Assembly: GCF_000379945.1 (NCBI RefSeq)
Contig: NZ_KB904147.1
Span: 47,303 to 111,302 of the forward strand
From: Porphyromonas macacae DSM 20710 = JCM 13914
GTDB taxonomy: Bacteria > Bacteroidota > Bacteroidia > Bacteroidales > Porphyromonadaceae
Length of the DNA stretch: 64,000 bases
Direction of reading: 5' to 3'
Shown here: piece by piece, positions 34,913 to 46,230 of the stretch
Position numbering within the stretch: the stretch's first letter is position 1
Layout: each line of letters opens with the position of its first letter
The notes under the pieces: generated by a model
Database searches by the model: none
What the model was told of the DNA's origin: nothing
What the model saw: only the letters and a program-made list of their open reading frames with translations
Position numbers and translations under genes: made by a program

Positions 34913-36712
34913 TCACACTTCATTGGCTTTCATGACACGAAGGAAATTGTCTCCCCAGATTTTTTTCAAATCGGATTCTGAAAATCCGGCTCTTAGCAAT
35001 TCTATGGTCAAACGAATCAATTGTTGTGTATTTCTACAACCGATCAACTCTCCATCTCCATCGAAATCAGAACCGATACCAACATAATCCACGCCACACA
35101 AATCTACAACATGTTTGATATGTTTTACCACATCCAATAAACTGGCTTTTGTTTCATCGTTATTTATGAAGCCAGCATACAAACAAATTTGTATGACACC
35201 TCCTTTACTGGCAATGGCTTTTATTTGTTCATCAGTTAAATTTCGACCATGATTGCAGATTGCTTTGACAGACGAGTGACTTGCAATAATCGGTTTGGAA
35301 GATAATTTGATGACATCTGCAACTGTGGAAGGAGCTGCATGAGATATGTCGACCATGATACCGAGACGATTCATCTCTTTAACCAATTCTTTTCCAAAAT
35401 CACTCAAACCTCCGTTAAGATTGACGGATTTTCTGGCTGAATCACAAATATGATTATCACCGTTATGGCATAAAGTTATGTATACAACTCCGAGCTTTTT
35501 CAATTTCTGAAGCAATGAGAGGGAATCTATCATATATCCATTTTCTACAGCCGGAATAATCGCTTTCAGTTTCTTATTATGAGCATTGACAATGGCATTC
35601 ACATCGGAAGCTATCGTACATTGATTCTTATTTAAATCTACCTGCCGATGAATCTCCTCAAGAATTTGGATACCTCTTTGCTTCGCATTTGCAGCACCTT
35701 CGGGAGTAAGCTCTTTTTGAGGCAAATAAGCAACCATACAAACAGCTGATAACTCTCCAATCCGCATCTTAGGCAGATCAACCAAACTCGAACACAGATC
35801 TCCAAAATTGAATTTGGAAGTAAATTTCATGGGAGTATCCGTATGGCTATCTAATGTGAGATAATTATGATGAAAAGAACGGGCCCTATGGTATAAAAAA
35901 GCTTCTTCTACAAGCCACTTAAAAAGTAATACCTGTTGTTCTATACCTCCCTTGACTAATTGCTCAGGATGCCATTGAACTCCCAGCATATTCAATTCAG
36001 GATACGCATCAATAGCTTCGATAATATCATCATTGGCTGTGGCACAAACGACAAATGGAGGACAAACATTTTTTACGGCCTGATGATGTATACTGTTCAC
36101 ATGGCAGTGTATTTCTCCATTCTCATTTTTTCCATTCAAGATCTTTGCCAATCGACTTTTCCCATCAACGTTGATCCGGTGCGCACCCTCCGTCTTTTTT
36201 ATTTTAGGATTATGTCCCAATGTATCCACCCCTTTACGCTGAGTATAAATATCCTGATACATTTCACAGCCAAAAGCAACTGCCATAATTTGCTCCCCCC
36301 TGCAAATTCCTAAAACCGGAATACAGAGCTCGGCCGCTATTTTAATAAGAGCAAAATCATAACGATCTCTCTCTGTATTAACATCACCCAACTGGGAGAT
36401 AGGATCCTCTCCTAAAAACAAAGGATTAATATCATCTCCTCCGGAAAGAAGAAGACCATCACATTCTTCTAAAACAGATCTCAATATGTTAAACTGATTT
36501 GTTACCGGAATCACAACCGGAATTCCTCCGGCTTTTATAACAGCATCAGTATAAGGGATCGCTATTGTAGATCCCCATTGGTCATTTAGATTAGCACTGA
36601 CAGCAATACGGGGTTTGTTAAAAATAAAAGGAGCAGAATAACTGCTCCTTTTGTATTTTTCAACCTCAGAGTTTAGTTCAACCAACGCTTGGATATTCTC
36701 ATAAGACTTCAT
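34913..36712 (-). CDS. Fusion of a class-I glutamine amidotransferase-like hydrolase (C26) and a membrane dipeptidase (M19)
   Basis: The 599-residue protein joins two enzymes. Residues about 35-270 match the PuuD-type gamma-glutamyl hydrolases: LSGGDDINP, nucleophile C137 in LGICRGEQ, and QWHPEQ (H248, E250). Residues about 280-599 match renal dipeptidase-like M19 enzymes: LDSHTDTP (H290, D292), VDISHAAPSTV, IIASHSSVK and GIGSDFDG. No signal peptide is seen, so it is probably cytosolic. Together the domains could cleave gamma-glutamyl peptides and then the released dipeptides; the pairing is inferred. Confidence 0.88.
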   Translation of the reverse strand: MKSYENIQALVELNSEVEKYKRSSYSAPFIFNKPRIAVSANLNDQWGSTIAIPYTDAVIKAGGIPVVIPVTNQFNILRSVLEECDGLLLSGGDDINPLFLGEDPISQLGDVNTERDRYDFALIKIAAELCIPVLGICRGEQIMAVAFGCEMYQDIYTQRKGVDTLGHNPKIKKTEGAHRINVDGKSRLAKILNGKNENGEIHCHVNSIHHQAVKNVCPPFVVCATANDDIIEAIDAYPELNMLGVQWHPEQLVKGGIEQQVLLFKWLVEEAFLYHRARSFHHNYLTLDSHTDTPMKFTSKFNFGDLCSSLVDLPKMRIGELSAVCMVAYLPQKELTPEGAANAKQRGIQILEEIHRQVDLNKNQCTIASDVNAIVNAHNKKLKAIIPAVENGYMIDSLSLLQKLKKLGVVYITLCHNGDNHICDSARKSVNLNGGLSDFGKELVKEMNRLGIMVDISHAAPSTVADVIKLSSKPIIASHSSVKAICNHGRNLTDEQIKAIASKGGVIQICLYAGFINNDETKASLLDVVKHIKHVVDLCGVDYVGIGSDFDGDGELIGCRNTQQLIRLTIELLRAGFSESDLKKIWGDNFLRVMKANEV

Positions 36713-36736
36713 AATTCAAGCTGAAAAGTTTTAATA

Positions 36737-38713
<1,977 letters not shown>

Positions 38714-38729
38714 TTAGAATAGTATTTAT

Positions 38730-38766
38730 TACAGTAAAATACTGTATATGTATCTCTACAAAGATA
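38730..38766 (-). promoter_or_regulatory. gyrB promoter box and leader palindrome
   Basis: On the minus strand TATCTTTG (38766-38759) matches the -7 consensus. TACAGTA-AAA-TACTGTA (38730-38746) is a perfect 7-3-7 palindrome between this box and the gyrB ATG at 38710, so it would lie in the 5' leader. Gyrase genes are often controlled by supercoiling; whether this palindrome takes part is unknown. Confidence 0.45.
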
Positions 38767-38882
38767 ACAAAAAAAGACACTTTTCAGTGTGAGTTATAAT
38801 GGTTTTGAGATGAAATCTTTCTCTAAAACTATAAGATTTTACAACTCTACCGAATATTTCCTTCAAGAGTCAGAAACAAAAA

Positions 38883-38918
38883 AACAGATAGCCGCAAGAA
38901 ATCTTGCAGCTATCTGTT
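38883..38918 (-). terminator. Terminator after the ompA pair
   Basis: AACAGATAGCCGCAAGA and TCTTGCAGCTATCTGTT form a 17-bp stem with one mismatch. On the minus strand it runs into TTTTTTGTTTCTGAC. It lies 60 bases after the stop of the distal OmpA gene. Confidence 0.75.
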
Positions 38919-38978
38919 GAATATGATTTAGGAGAAAGTTTAAAACTTTCTATTGATTATAAAAAATCAATCCCTTAA

Positions 38979-40160
38979 TTACTTTTCAGCATTCATGATA
39001 ACGATACGGTTCCAAACGTTTTCGCTATAAGGCTGTTCATTAGAACCCTTCCAATCAATCTTGATGCGATCACGAGAAATACCATATTTGTTAACAAGAA
39101 CATCAGCAACAGCTTTGGCACGACGCTCAGAAAGCTTGAAGTTATACTCTGCAGTACCGGTATCACGGTCAGCATAACCAACCAAAGTAATTGTTTCAGT
39201 ATTGTTTTTAGCGTATTCTGCTGTGTTGTAGATATTAATCATCTGATTAGCATCAATATGAGCGCTATTGATACGGAAGTAAACAATGTTACCAACAACA
39301 ATGTTTTCTGTAACTACATTCTCAGGGCACTCAGGACAAGAAACAGGACGTTTGCTTAGCTCCTCATTTTGAGCACGGAGAGAATTAATTTGATTGTTCA
39401 AATCGTTTACCAAAGCATAATCCATAGGAATAACAGGCTCCCACTCCGTCTTACCCAGATTGAAGGTCAAACCAGCGGTAAGGAATGCATTAATATCGGA
39501 TTTATTTTCAGCATTGTTTGTTCCTAAGAAGTGGAAACGGTGAGCAATAGCTTGAGCTTCAAGATTAAAATCAACAACTCTGGACAAGCGGAATTTCATC
39601 ATTAAACCCGCATTTACCATAGGAGTCAAGCGTTCAGGATTCGTATCTTTATCTTTAGAATCGATTTGTTTAAAATTATAACCAATACCAAGACCAACAA
39701 AAGGAATCAAGTGGAAAACACGATTAGCCCTATATGGTGCAAAATAATTAATCACATCAAACATGAAATCATAGTGACCGGCAACGTAATAATTTTCTAT
39801 ACGCTCTGCCTTTTCAGTATTTCCTCCTGTAACTTTAACGTGGTCATAAAGGTTCCAACCCATAAATTGAGCACGGGTAGCAAAATAAGGATTGTGCCAT
39901 TTACCTATACTAAAAGTCGGATTTAAATAGCTGATTCTATCTCCAAAATTAATTTTATCGTTTTTCTGCGCCCAATGGTTGTCTCCAAACAAAGTAATCC
40001 CTGCACCCCACTGAACATCAATAAACCAATGTCCACCATCACGTGCAAATGCAACATTTTTAGCAGGAGTAGATGACATCGCCGATGCACCTTCCTGAGC
40101 ATTAGCAACTAAACTGCAAGAAGTCGCAGCCAGAGCCATTATTAATAGTTTCGCTTTCAT
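38979..40160 (-). CDS. OmpA family outer-membrane protein (distal of a tandem pair)
   Basis: The 393-residue protein has a signal peptide ending at VANAQ, an N-terminal eight-strand-type barrel (for example WFIDVQWGAGITLFGDNHWA), a Cys-rich hinge with SCPECPEN, and a C-terminal OmpA peptidoglycan-binding domain (LVGYADRDTGTAEYNFKLSE, then RRAKAVADVL). This architecture matches the major OmpA-like proteins of Porphyromonas and relatives, which form paired trimers that tether the envelope. Encoded 40 bp after its paralogue, so probably co-transcribed. Confidence 0.92.
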   Translation of the reverse strand: MKAKLLIMALAATSCSLVANAQEGASAMSSTPAKNVAFARDGGHWFIDVQWGAGITLFGDNHWAQKNDKINFGDRISYLNPTFSIGKWHNPYFATRAQFMGWNLYDHVKVTGGNTEKAERIENYYVAGHYDFMFDVINYFAPYRANRVFHLIPFVGLGIGYNFKQIDSKDKDTNPERLTPMVNAGLMMKFRLSRVVDFNLEAQAIAHRFHFLGTNNAENKSDINAFLTAGLTFNLGKTEWEPVIPMDYALVNDLNNQINSLRAQNEELSKRPVSCPECPENVVTENIVVGNIVYFRINSAHIDANQMINIYNTAEYAKNNTETITLVGYADRDTGTAEYNFKLSERRAKAVADVLVNKYGISRDRIKIDWKGSNEQPYSENVWNRIVIMNAEK

Positions 40161-40200
40161 TGCTTATATATTCTTTTTAGATTTTCTGATGTTGATTAAT

Positions 40201-41325
40201 TTATTTAGAACGGATCACAACCACACGGTTCCAAGTATTATTGTCGTATGCTTTTTCTGAAATTTCCTTCCATTCAACTGCGATCTTATCAGAAGAAACG
40301 CCATATTTCTCTGTCAAAATTTGAGCAACTGCTTTTGCACGTTTCTCTGCCAAATCAGCATGACGGCTTTCTGATTTTTGAGCATATCCTGTAACAATCA
40401 AGCTATGTCCTTCATTATTCTTAACAAATTCGGCCGCATCAAAAATATTAATCATTTGATTTGCATCAACAGTAGACTTTCCATTGCGGAAAAGAACTGC
40501 TTTCTCTGTTAAGAATGAAGATGTATTCTCAACAACAGGTTGGTCCGGACACTCAGGACAAGATTCGGGACGCAAACTCAACTCTGCATTTTCAGAACGA
40601 AGAGAATTGATTTGATTGTTTAAATCATTAATAACATCATAACGGTAAGGATCAACTTGCTCAAAACCAACTTTACCTAAACGGAAATTAAGACCGGCTG
40701 TTACCTGACCTCTTAAACCGCTGTAATAAGTTTTGTTTGCTTGAGACAAGTTAAAGTTGTTATATGAAGCTTGACCTTCAAGAACGAAATCAACTCTTCT
40801 CCCAAGTCTGAATAACATCTGCAAACCGGCATGTGCAGTAAGGGCACTTACTCGATCATCAATTTTATCCCATTTTTTGTACTCATATCCCATACCAACA
40901 AAAGGTATTAAATGGAATACACGATTAGGATTATAAACCGAGAAATAATTTACCACATCAAACATAAAATCATAATGAGCTGCAATAAACTTATGATTTA
41001 GTTTATTTTGACCATTTGCTCCAGAAAAAACAGCAGACTCATAACCTTCCACTTTCAATCTAGATGCGAAATAAGGATTGTGCCATTTACCAATAGAAAG
41101 AGATGGAATAAACGTCAAACGATCCTTAAACAAATCTGCATTTTCATTATCATTCACAAACATTGCAGCTACACCTCCCTGTAAAGTTATAAACCAATTA
41201 CCACAAGACGGCGCAAAAACAGTTTTGTTTGCAGGTTGGGTTACAGGGGCAGTAGTCATTTCTTGTGCACTAGCACTTAGTGCAACGGCTCCCAATAAAG
41301 AGAGCATAAAGTACTTTACCTTCAT
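40201..41325 (-). CDS. OmpA family outer-membrane protein (proximal of a tandem pair)
   Basis: The 374-residue paralogue of the next gene has the same plan: signal peptide ending at ALSASAQ, beta-barrel, hinge with SCPECPDQ, and an OmpA domain (VTGYAQKSESRHADLAEKRA). The two share blocks such as IGKWHNPYFA, HYDFMFDVVNYF / HYDFMFDVINYF and NRVFHLIPFVG, so they arose by duplication. They are likely to assemble together. The 210-bp region upstream should hold the promoter, but I cannot point to a clean -7 box. Confidence 0.92.
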   Translation of the reverse strand: MKVKYFMLSLLGAVALSASAQEMTTAPVTQPANKTVFAPSCGNWFITLQGGVAAMFVNDNENADLFKDRLTFIPSLSIGKWHNPYFASRLKVEGYESAVFSGANGQNKLNHKFIAAHYDFMFDVVNYFSVYNPNRVFHLIPFVGMGYEYKKWDKIDDRVSALTAHAGLQMLFRLGRRVDFVLEGQASYNNFNLSQANKTYYSGLRGQVTAGLNFRLGKVGFEQVDPYRYDVINDLNNQINSLRSENAELSLRPESCPECPDQPVVENTSSFLTEKAVLFRNGKSTVDANQMINIFDAAEFVKNNEGHSLIVTGYAQKSESRHADLAEKRAKAVAQILTEKYGVSSDKIAVEWKEISEKAYDNNTWNRVVVIRSK

Positions 41326-41535
41326 AATTTCAAAAGTTGTAATAATAATCTATTTTATTTTGCCACAAATACAAATTAATAACATCACCATAAAATCACA
41401 TTGCAATTATGTTAAAAATCACATTACAAAATGATATTACTTAAACAAATCTAAGAATTTTTTTTTACATAGTATCAATAAGTCCGCTTTAATTGCAAGA
41501 ACTGTCTACGAAAAAAGACAATAAAGTATTATAAA

Positions 41536-42513
41536 CTAATCTTTTAAAACTGATTTTACTTTTTCTAAAGAAGTATCTTTTAAAACCACTTCAAACATAT
41601 TATTTAACAAATAAATAGTTGGAGAAGCCTTAAGATCATATAACGGCTTCGATAGGATTTCATGCTTTTCATCATAACCGATTTTAACAAAATCCGGCAT
41701 TGAAATAAGAGTATTTTTCCATGCTGAGAGATCATTGTCCGCATATATAAATAAAATATCCAACCGTCCTTTCTCTACCTTTTCCCTCCAATACATGTCC
41801 TTTTTAATTACATCGACAGTCAATTCACAACTGCGGCAACCAGGCACATAAAAGATCAACAAAGTATAAGGGGTTCTAATATTATTCAGATGATGTTTGG
41901 AGCCATCGGCCATTGTATAAATAAAATTCTGAGCCTTTTCGCCAACTCTATTAAGCAAAGTAAGTTTCAAAACAGATTCACTCCGAGTCTGCCTTGCGAG
42001 ACTTATTTTAGGAGATTTTACCTGCCATTTTAATATGGGAATATAATATTCCTCATTAAACATGGGAGAATTAGGTTCATACAAATACTTTTCATAATTG
42101 TCTAAAAAAAAGTTCAGCATTTTTCCTTTCGATTTCATCAAAGGTGAAATTAAATTATTCTCCACTTCCGAAACGGGAAAGCTAATTGCAATAGCTAAAA
42201 AGTTTGCAAAACTGGCCTCTAACTTATCTGGCGAATTCAAAAAACTAACATCATTAAAATCCAATTTATCCCAATAATGATCCAATAAATATTTCGCCCT
42301 CGATCTGGGATCTATGATTGTTTCCGGAATGGCCGGAAAAGGAATTGCCAATTCCGGCTCTATAGCATTATGCATCTGACTCTGAAGTATGGTGTCGGCA
42401 ACTAAAGAATCTGTTTCCCTCACATCTGCTTTTACAGCTTTATTACCACATGCCGTAATAAATAAAAACATGACAAGGCTTATCACAGCGTAGTTTTTTT
42501 GATTTGTTTTCAT
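41536..42513 (-). CDS. Thioredoxin-like lipoprotein with DUF5106 domain
   Basis: The 325-residue protein has a lipoprotein signal (lipobox ITAC, C22). The first 190 residues are a helical DUF5106-type region. The last 130 resemble a thioredoxin fold: YTLLIFYVPGCRSCELTVDV carries a CxxC pair (CRSC), and KASPTIYLLNN contains the cis-proline loop. I infer a periplasmic or surface thiol-disulfide protein. It is read as a single gene, with a hairpin separating it from the upstream OmpA lipoprotein gene. Confidence 0.78.
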   Translation of the reverse strand: MKTNQKNYAVISLVMFLFITACGNKAVKADVRETDSLVADTILQSQMHNAIEPELAIPFPAIPETIIDPRSRAKYLLDHYWDKLDFNDVSFLNSPDKLEASFANFLAIAISFPVSEVENNLISPLMKSKGKMLNFFLDNYEKYLYEPNSPMFNEEYYIPILKWQVKSPKISLARQTRSESVLKLTLLNRVGEKAQNFIYTMADGSKHHLNNIRTPYTLLIFYVPGCRSCELTVDVIKKDMYWREKVEKGRLDILFIYADNDLSAWKNTLISMPDFVKIGYDEKHEILSKPLYDLKASPTIYLLNNMFEVVLKDTSLEKVKSVLKD

Positions 42514-42533
42514 AAAAGAAAGATATAATTAAT

Positions 42534-42570
42534 GGTGGAATAAATTCTGTCTATTTAGAATTATCCCACC
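42534..42570 (-). terminator. Imperfect hairpin between the OmpA lipoprotein and DUF5106 genes
   Basis: GGTGGAATAAATTCT and AGAATTATCCCACC pair with one bulge and one mismatch. There is no clear T-run on the minus strand, so it may be a weak terminator or an mRNA-stabilising stem. Confidence 0.4.
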
Positions 42571-42599
42571 ATATACATAAGCTGTTTATTTCAAAAAAA

Positions 42600-43274
42600 T
42601 TATAGCGTTCCCTGTTTTGCTTTCTTAATCATCTGTTCATTAGGTACAATATAAATCTCAACTCTACGATTTGCTCTACGACCGGCTTCTGTATCATTAG
42701 AAGCTACAGGCAATTCACTACCCTTTCCGTCAAATGTCATCCGAGCATTATTAATACCCTTTCCAAGCAGATAGTTATACACACTCTTTGCTCTATTTAC
42801 GGAAAGAGGATAGTTGATTCTATCGTTTCCTGTTGTATCGGTAAATCCTACAATCTTAACATTGGTATCAGGGTTATTTTTCAAGCTCTTAGCAAAATTA
42901 TTCAGAGACTCACGAGACTGGGCATTCAAGGCATCAGAATTAATCTTGAATAAAATTCCGCTTTCAAAGGTAACACGTATGGCTTCACCGCTATTAATAG
43001 TTTCAATTTTAGCATCAGGAACTGTTGCTTCCAATTCCTTTTTCTGTTTATCCATTTTATTCCCAATAAGAGCCCCGGCAGTACCTCCTACAGCTGCACC
43101 AATAGCTGCACCCAAACCGGTATTTCCAGCCACTTTACCAATGCCGGCACCAATAGCGGCACCTGCTCCCAGACCTATTCCCGCTCCTTTTGTAGCATTA
43201 TTAAGGGTCATGCCACAACCGCTTATCAATAAAGCGGTAGCTACAAATGTAGCTGCAAATGATATTTTCTTCAT
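42600..43274 (-). CDS. OmpA family lipoprotein with glycine-zipper domain (YiaD-like)
   Basis: The 224-residue protein has a lipobox LISGC (C20), then a Gly/Ala-rich zipper (IGLGAGAAIGAGIGKVAG, residues about 33-70) that probably inserts in or associates with membrane. The C-terminal OmpA domain shows FTDTTGNDRINYPLSVNRA and RRANRRVEIYI. It likely links the outer membrane to peptidoglycan. It is preceded by the dehydrogenase-like gene with 30 bp between. Confidence 0.92.
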   Translation of the reverse strand: MKKISFAATFVATALLISGCGMTLNNATKGAGIGLGAGAAIGAGIGKVAGNTGLGAAIGAAVGGTAGALIGNKMDKQKKELEATVPDAKIETINSGEAIRVTFESGILFKINSDALNAQSRESLNNFAKSLKNNPDTNVKIVGFTDTTGNDRINYPLSVNRAKSVYNYLLGKGINNARMTFDGKGSELPVASNDTEAGRRANRRVEIYIVPNEQMIKKAKQGTL

Positions 43275-43304
43275 AGTTTTCTCTCTTAAATTTCTGTAAA
43301 ACTT

Positions 43305-44285
43305 CTATTTATCACGATTGCTAAAATACTTCATAAACTGCATACGTTCAAATTGAGTAACAGAAGGAAGATTTTTCGCATTCAATTTACCTCTAAATTC
43401 AGAAATATTATAATAACCTTTCTGCTTCATCCACTTCTCCAGACCTTCAATGGCTTCTTTAACAGCAATAGCTCCTTTCTGATAGATGGCAGAACACATC
43501 TGCACAGTAGTAGCTCCAACAAGCAGACATTTGACCACATCTTTATATTCGTGCACACCGGTAGAAGCAGACACATCGATACGTCCCACAAGTCCGGTCA
43601 CCAAACCTGTAAAACGCAAGGTATCGCTCAAATCATCCGAATCAGTGAAAATATTGCCCGAAGAAAGTTTAATATTATCGATGTCAACATCTGTTTGATA
43701 AGCCCTGTTGACCAAAGTAACAGCTTTTGCACCGACAGCTCTTAACTTATCCACCAAAGCCGGCATATTCACATGAAAACGGGAAAGTTTGACGATTACA
43801 GGTATCGAAACCCGTTTTACCAACGCCTCTGTCACCCTAACATATTCATCCACTACTTCTGTCGGATTCCCAAACAAATCAGTCTCCACACGCATCATAT
43901 TCACCTCTAAAGCATCAGCACCGGCTTCCTCTACACTCTTTGCAAAAGAGACCCAACTGTCTGATTTATAACAGTTAATACTGGCAATAACGGGAATCGA
44001 GACTTCACGCTTAACTTCGCGAATGAAATTCAGATAATTATTGATTTCATCACTCTTGACGTAATTACTAATATAGTCGGCAGCTTCAGGATAATTAGAT
44101 AAATCCAACAAATTTGCACCCTGCATCTCAATTTGTTCCTCAAAAAGTGATTTCAAAACAACTGCGCCTATACCGGCATCTGTCAGTTCTTTAATCTTAG
44201 ATAGGTTACGAGTCAAACCCGAACTTCCGGCTATTACAGGATTAGACAATCTCAAACCGGCAAAATTTGTAGTTAGGTCAATCAT
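43305..44285 (-). CDS. Dihydroorotate dehydrogenase-like flavoprotein
   Basis: The 326-residue TIM-barrel protein is related to class 1 dihydroorotate dehydrogenase: FAGLRLSNPVIAGSSGLTRN, PVIASINCYKSDSW, ADALEVNMM and VIVKLSRF are FMN and substrate-region motifs. The N-P-V and late STGVHEY segments fit the family. Bacteroidota carry this as a separate gene from genuine pyrD, so the physiological substrate is uncertain. No electron-transfer partner is encoded beside it. Confidence 0.85.
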   Translation of the reverse strand: MIDLTTNFAGLRLSNPVIAGSSGLTRNLSKIKELTDAGIGAVVLKSLFEEQIEMQGANLLDLSNYPEAADYISNYVKSDEINNYLNFIREVKREVSIPVIASINCYKSDSWVSFAKSVEEAGADALEVNMMRVETDLFGNPTEVVDEYVRVTEALVKRVSIPVIVKLSRFHVNMPALVDKLRAVGAKAVTLVNRAYQTDVDIDNIKLSSGNIFTDSDDLSDTLRFTGLVTGLVGRIDVSASTGVHEYKDVVKCLLVGATTVQMCSAIYQKGAIAVKEAIEGLEKWMKQKGYYNISEFRGKLNAKNLPSVTQFERMQFMKYFSNRDK

Positions 44286-44404
44286 AATTCTTTAAGTTTA
44301 GTTCATCCTAAGCACATCCAAAATATAACATAAAAGTCTCGTTTTGCTGCCTGTTTCAATATCCGGATGGCATAATAATGGCATATTTTATTTAACAATT
44401 ATAT

Positions 44405-45115
44405 CTATTTTTTGTTTGAATCGACATTGTATTCTCTTTCTCCAAAAATAGAAGTTCCTATTCTAACCAAAGTTGCACCCTCAGCTATTGCCAAAGGATA
44501 GTCATTACTCATACCCATTGACAATTCATCAAAGTCAGGCAAAGCAAAATCTCTTTTTATCCTGTAAAAAAGCTCTGAAACCGAATGAAACTCACGACGT
44601 ATAAGTTGTTCATCGTCCGTATTGGTAGCCATCGTCATTAATCCCCTTAGCCGGATATGCGTATATAGACCCGACTCAATCAATGTCTTTACAACCTGAT
44701 AAACATCATTTACAGAAAAACCGGATTTAGTCTCCTCCTTAGCCACATGTACCTCTAACAAAATATCTACCACACGGTCAATCTTAGCCGCTTGTTTTTC
44801 AATTTCATCAAGCAACTTCTGAGAAGAAACACTTTGTATAAGGGAAACAAAAGGAACCAGAAATTTGACTTTATTGCTTTGAAGCGAACCGATAAAATGC
44901 CACTCTACATCTTTTAATTCGTCTTTTAATTCATCATATTTAGCCACTAATTCCTGAGCTCTATTCTCTCCAAATATTCGCTGACCAGCCCGATATGCCT
45001 CACGAATTGATCCGGAAGGATGAAACTTCGAGACAGCAACCAAACGGCAACAATCTCCCAGCTCTTTCTTCAAACTAAGTAAACGCGCCGCTATTATACT
45101 ATTTTCCTGACTCAT
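44405..45115 (-). CDS. YggS family PLP-binding homeostasis protein
   Basis: Conserved cytosolic protein that buffers pyridoxal phosphate. From ATG 45115 (MSQENSIIAARL) it has 236 residues. PLP Lys lies in RLVAVSKFHP. Other signatures are FGENRAQELVAKY, WHFIGSLQSNK, LRGLMTMA and LSMGMSNDYPLAI. It overlaps the end of the DUF4494 gene by 17 bp, so the two are probably translated together. An ATG four codons upstream (45127) is possible. Confidence 0.94.
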   Translation of the reverse strand: MSQENSIIAARLLSLKKELGDCCRLVAVSKFHPSGSIREAYRAGQRIFGENRAQELVAKYDELKDELKDVEWHFIGSLQSNKVKFLVPFVSLIQSVSSQKLLDEIEKQAAKIDRVVDILLEVHVAKEETKSGFSVNDVYQVVKTLIESGLYTHIRLRGLMTMATNTDDEQLIRREFHSVSELFYRIKRDFALPDFDELSMGMSNDYPLAIAEGATLVRIGTSIFGEREYNVDSNKK

Positions 45116-45542
45116 ATGGAAAAACATCCATTATAGAAGTGTCTGCCACATTGGCTATTTCATAAGCAGCCAACGTTTTATCCATTTCCTCGGAAAGCTT
45201 TTTCACCGCATCAGGCAAAGAAGCCGCTTTTACAAACATAATTGCAGGTGCTTTTTTTTCCGTTCCGCTCTTTTCATCCAAAGTCACAAATAAAACTTTG
45301 CAACGAAAGTATCTGTCCGCAAGTTCAGAAGGATCTAAAAAAAGCTCAGCAATCTTTGCGCGCTTAATATTGCTTACGGTAAACTCTCCCATAGATACAA
45401 AAGGAGAAATTTCACGTGTAATACGTTCTTCTGCTTCTGTGAAACTCAAAGCATCTACCAAATAACTTTCAGATATTTTTTTAGGACTTCCGCTCTCAGA
45501 AATTTTCTCATAAGTGACTTTACACTCAAACCAACTATTCAT
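45099..45542 (-). CDS. DUF4494 family protein
   Basis: From ATG 45542 (MNSWFECKVTYEKI) the protein has 147 residues; an upstream in-frame start at 45575 would extend into the promoter region. The sequence is a compact alpha/beta protein with no signal peptide or catalytic motif that I can name (KKISESYLVDALSFTEAEER, YFRCKVLFVTLDE). The family is common in Bacteroidota, function unknown. Overlap with yggS suggests a joint operon. Confidence 0.8.
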   Translation of the reverse strand: MNSWFECKVTYEKISESGSPKKISESYLVDALSFTEAEERITREISPFVSMGEFTVSNIKRAKIAELFLDPSELADRYFRCKVLFVTLDEKSGTEKKAPAIMFVKAASLPDAVKKLSEEMDKTLAAYEIANVADTSIMDVFPYESGK

Positions 45543-45630
45543 GTATAAGATATATATTATTTGTCTAAGTGACACATAAAAATAAACAGAACAAAGATAG
45601 CTATTCTATCTAATGTTATCCTTATCCATA

Positions 45631-46230
45631 CTAATTTATAAGCAACATGGCAGTAACCAGAAACGGCACACTGAAATCGCACAGAATACCATGAAAAACA
45701 GATACAGCTGTATAATCGGTACCACAGACATTCATAATCACGGGCAAAGTAGTATCCGCAGTGGTTGCACCGCCACAAGCAATCGGAGCCAAAGGGCCAA
45801 ATACATTCTTGAATAAAGGTGCACCGAGTAATGCTATAATTTCACGGAACACATTACTCAACAGAGCTATTGCTCCGAGTTCCGGTCCCTTAATTTCCGA
45901 AATAATCACACTCGATAAAGAATAATACCCTAATCCCGAACCGGTAGCCAAACACTCCCCTAAATTCCATTTTTGCAGTAGAAAAGAAGACAAAAAAGCC
46001 CCGAAAAGAGTACCGGAAATTGTCGTTAACGGTAAAAAGAAGAAACGGATATTCTTCCCCAGCATCTGTCTTATCTTATCCGGTTGTTTACCGATACTTA
46101 TGCCCACAAAAAACATAAGTAAGCATAAAACAATCATAGACAAAGGCATATTCGACAAATCGACAGATTCAAAATGCCCGACCAAAAGCCCGGCAACAAA
46201 GAATATAAGGATTAACAAGGATGATTTCAT
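45631..46230 (-). CDS. lysO: Lysine exporter LysO, C-terminal part encoded as a separate gene
   Basis: The 199-residue integral membrane protein equals the C-terminal two-thirds of LysO/YbjE: CLATGSGLGYYSLSSVIIS, LSNVFREIIALLGAP, and ACGGATTADTTLPVI are the family core. It starts four bases inside the stop region of the upstream small gene (46227-46523). LysO in E. coli is one chain; here the two pieces must assemble. Export of L-lysine is inferred from the family. Confidence 0.88.
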   Translation of the reverse strand: MKSSLLILIFFVAGLLVGHFESVDLSNMPLSMIVLCLLMFFVGISIGKQPDKIRQMLGKNIRFFFLPLTTISGTLFGAFLSSFLLQKWNLGECLATGSGLGYYSLSSVIISEIKGPELGAIALLSNVFREIIALLGAPLFKNVFGPLAPIACGGATTADTTLPVIMNVCGTDYTAVSVFHGILCDFSVPFLVTAMLLIN

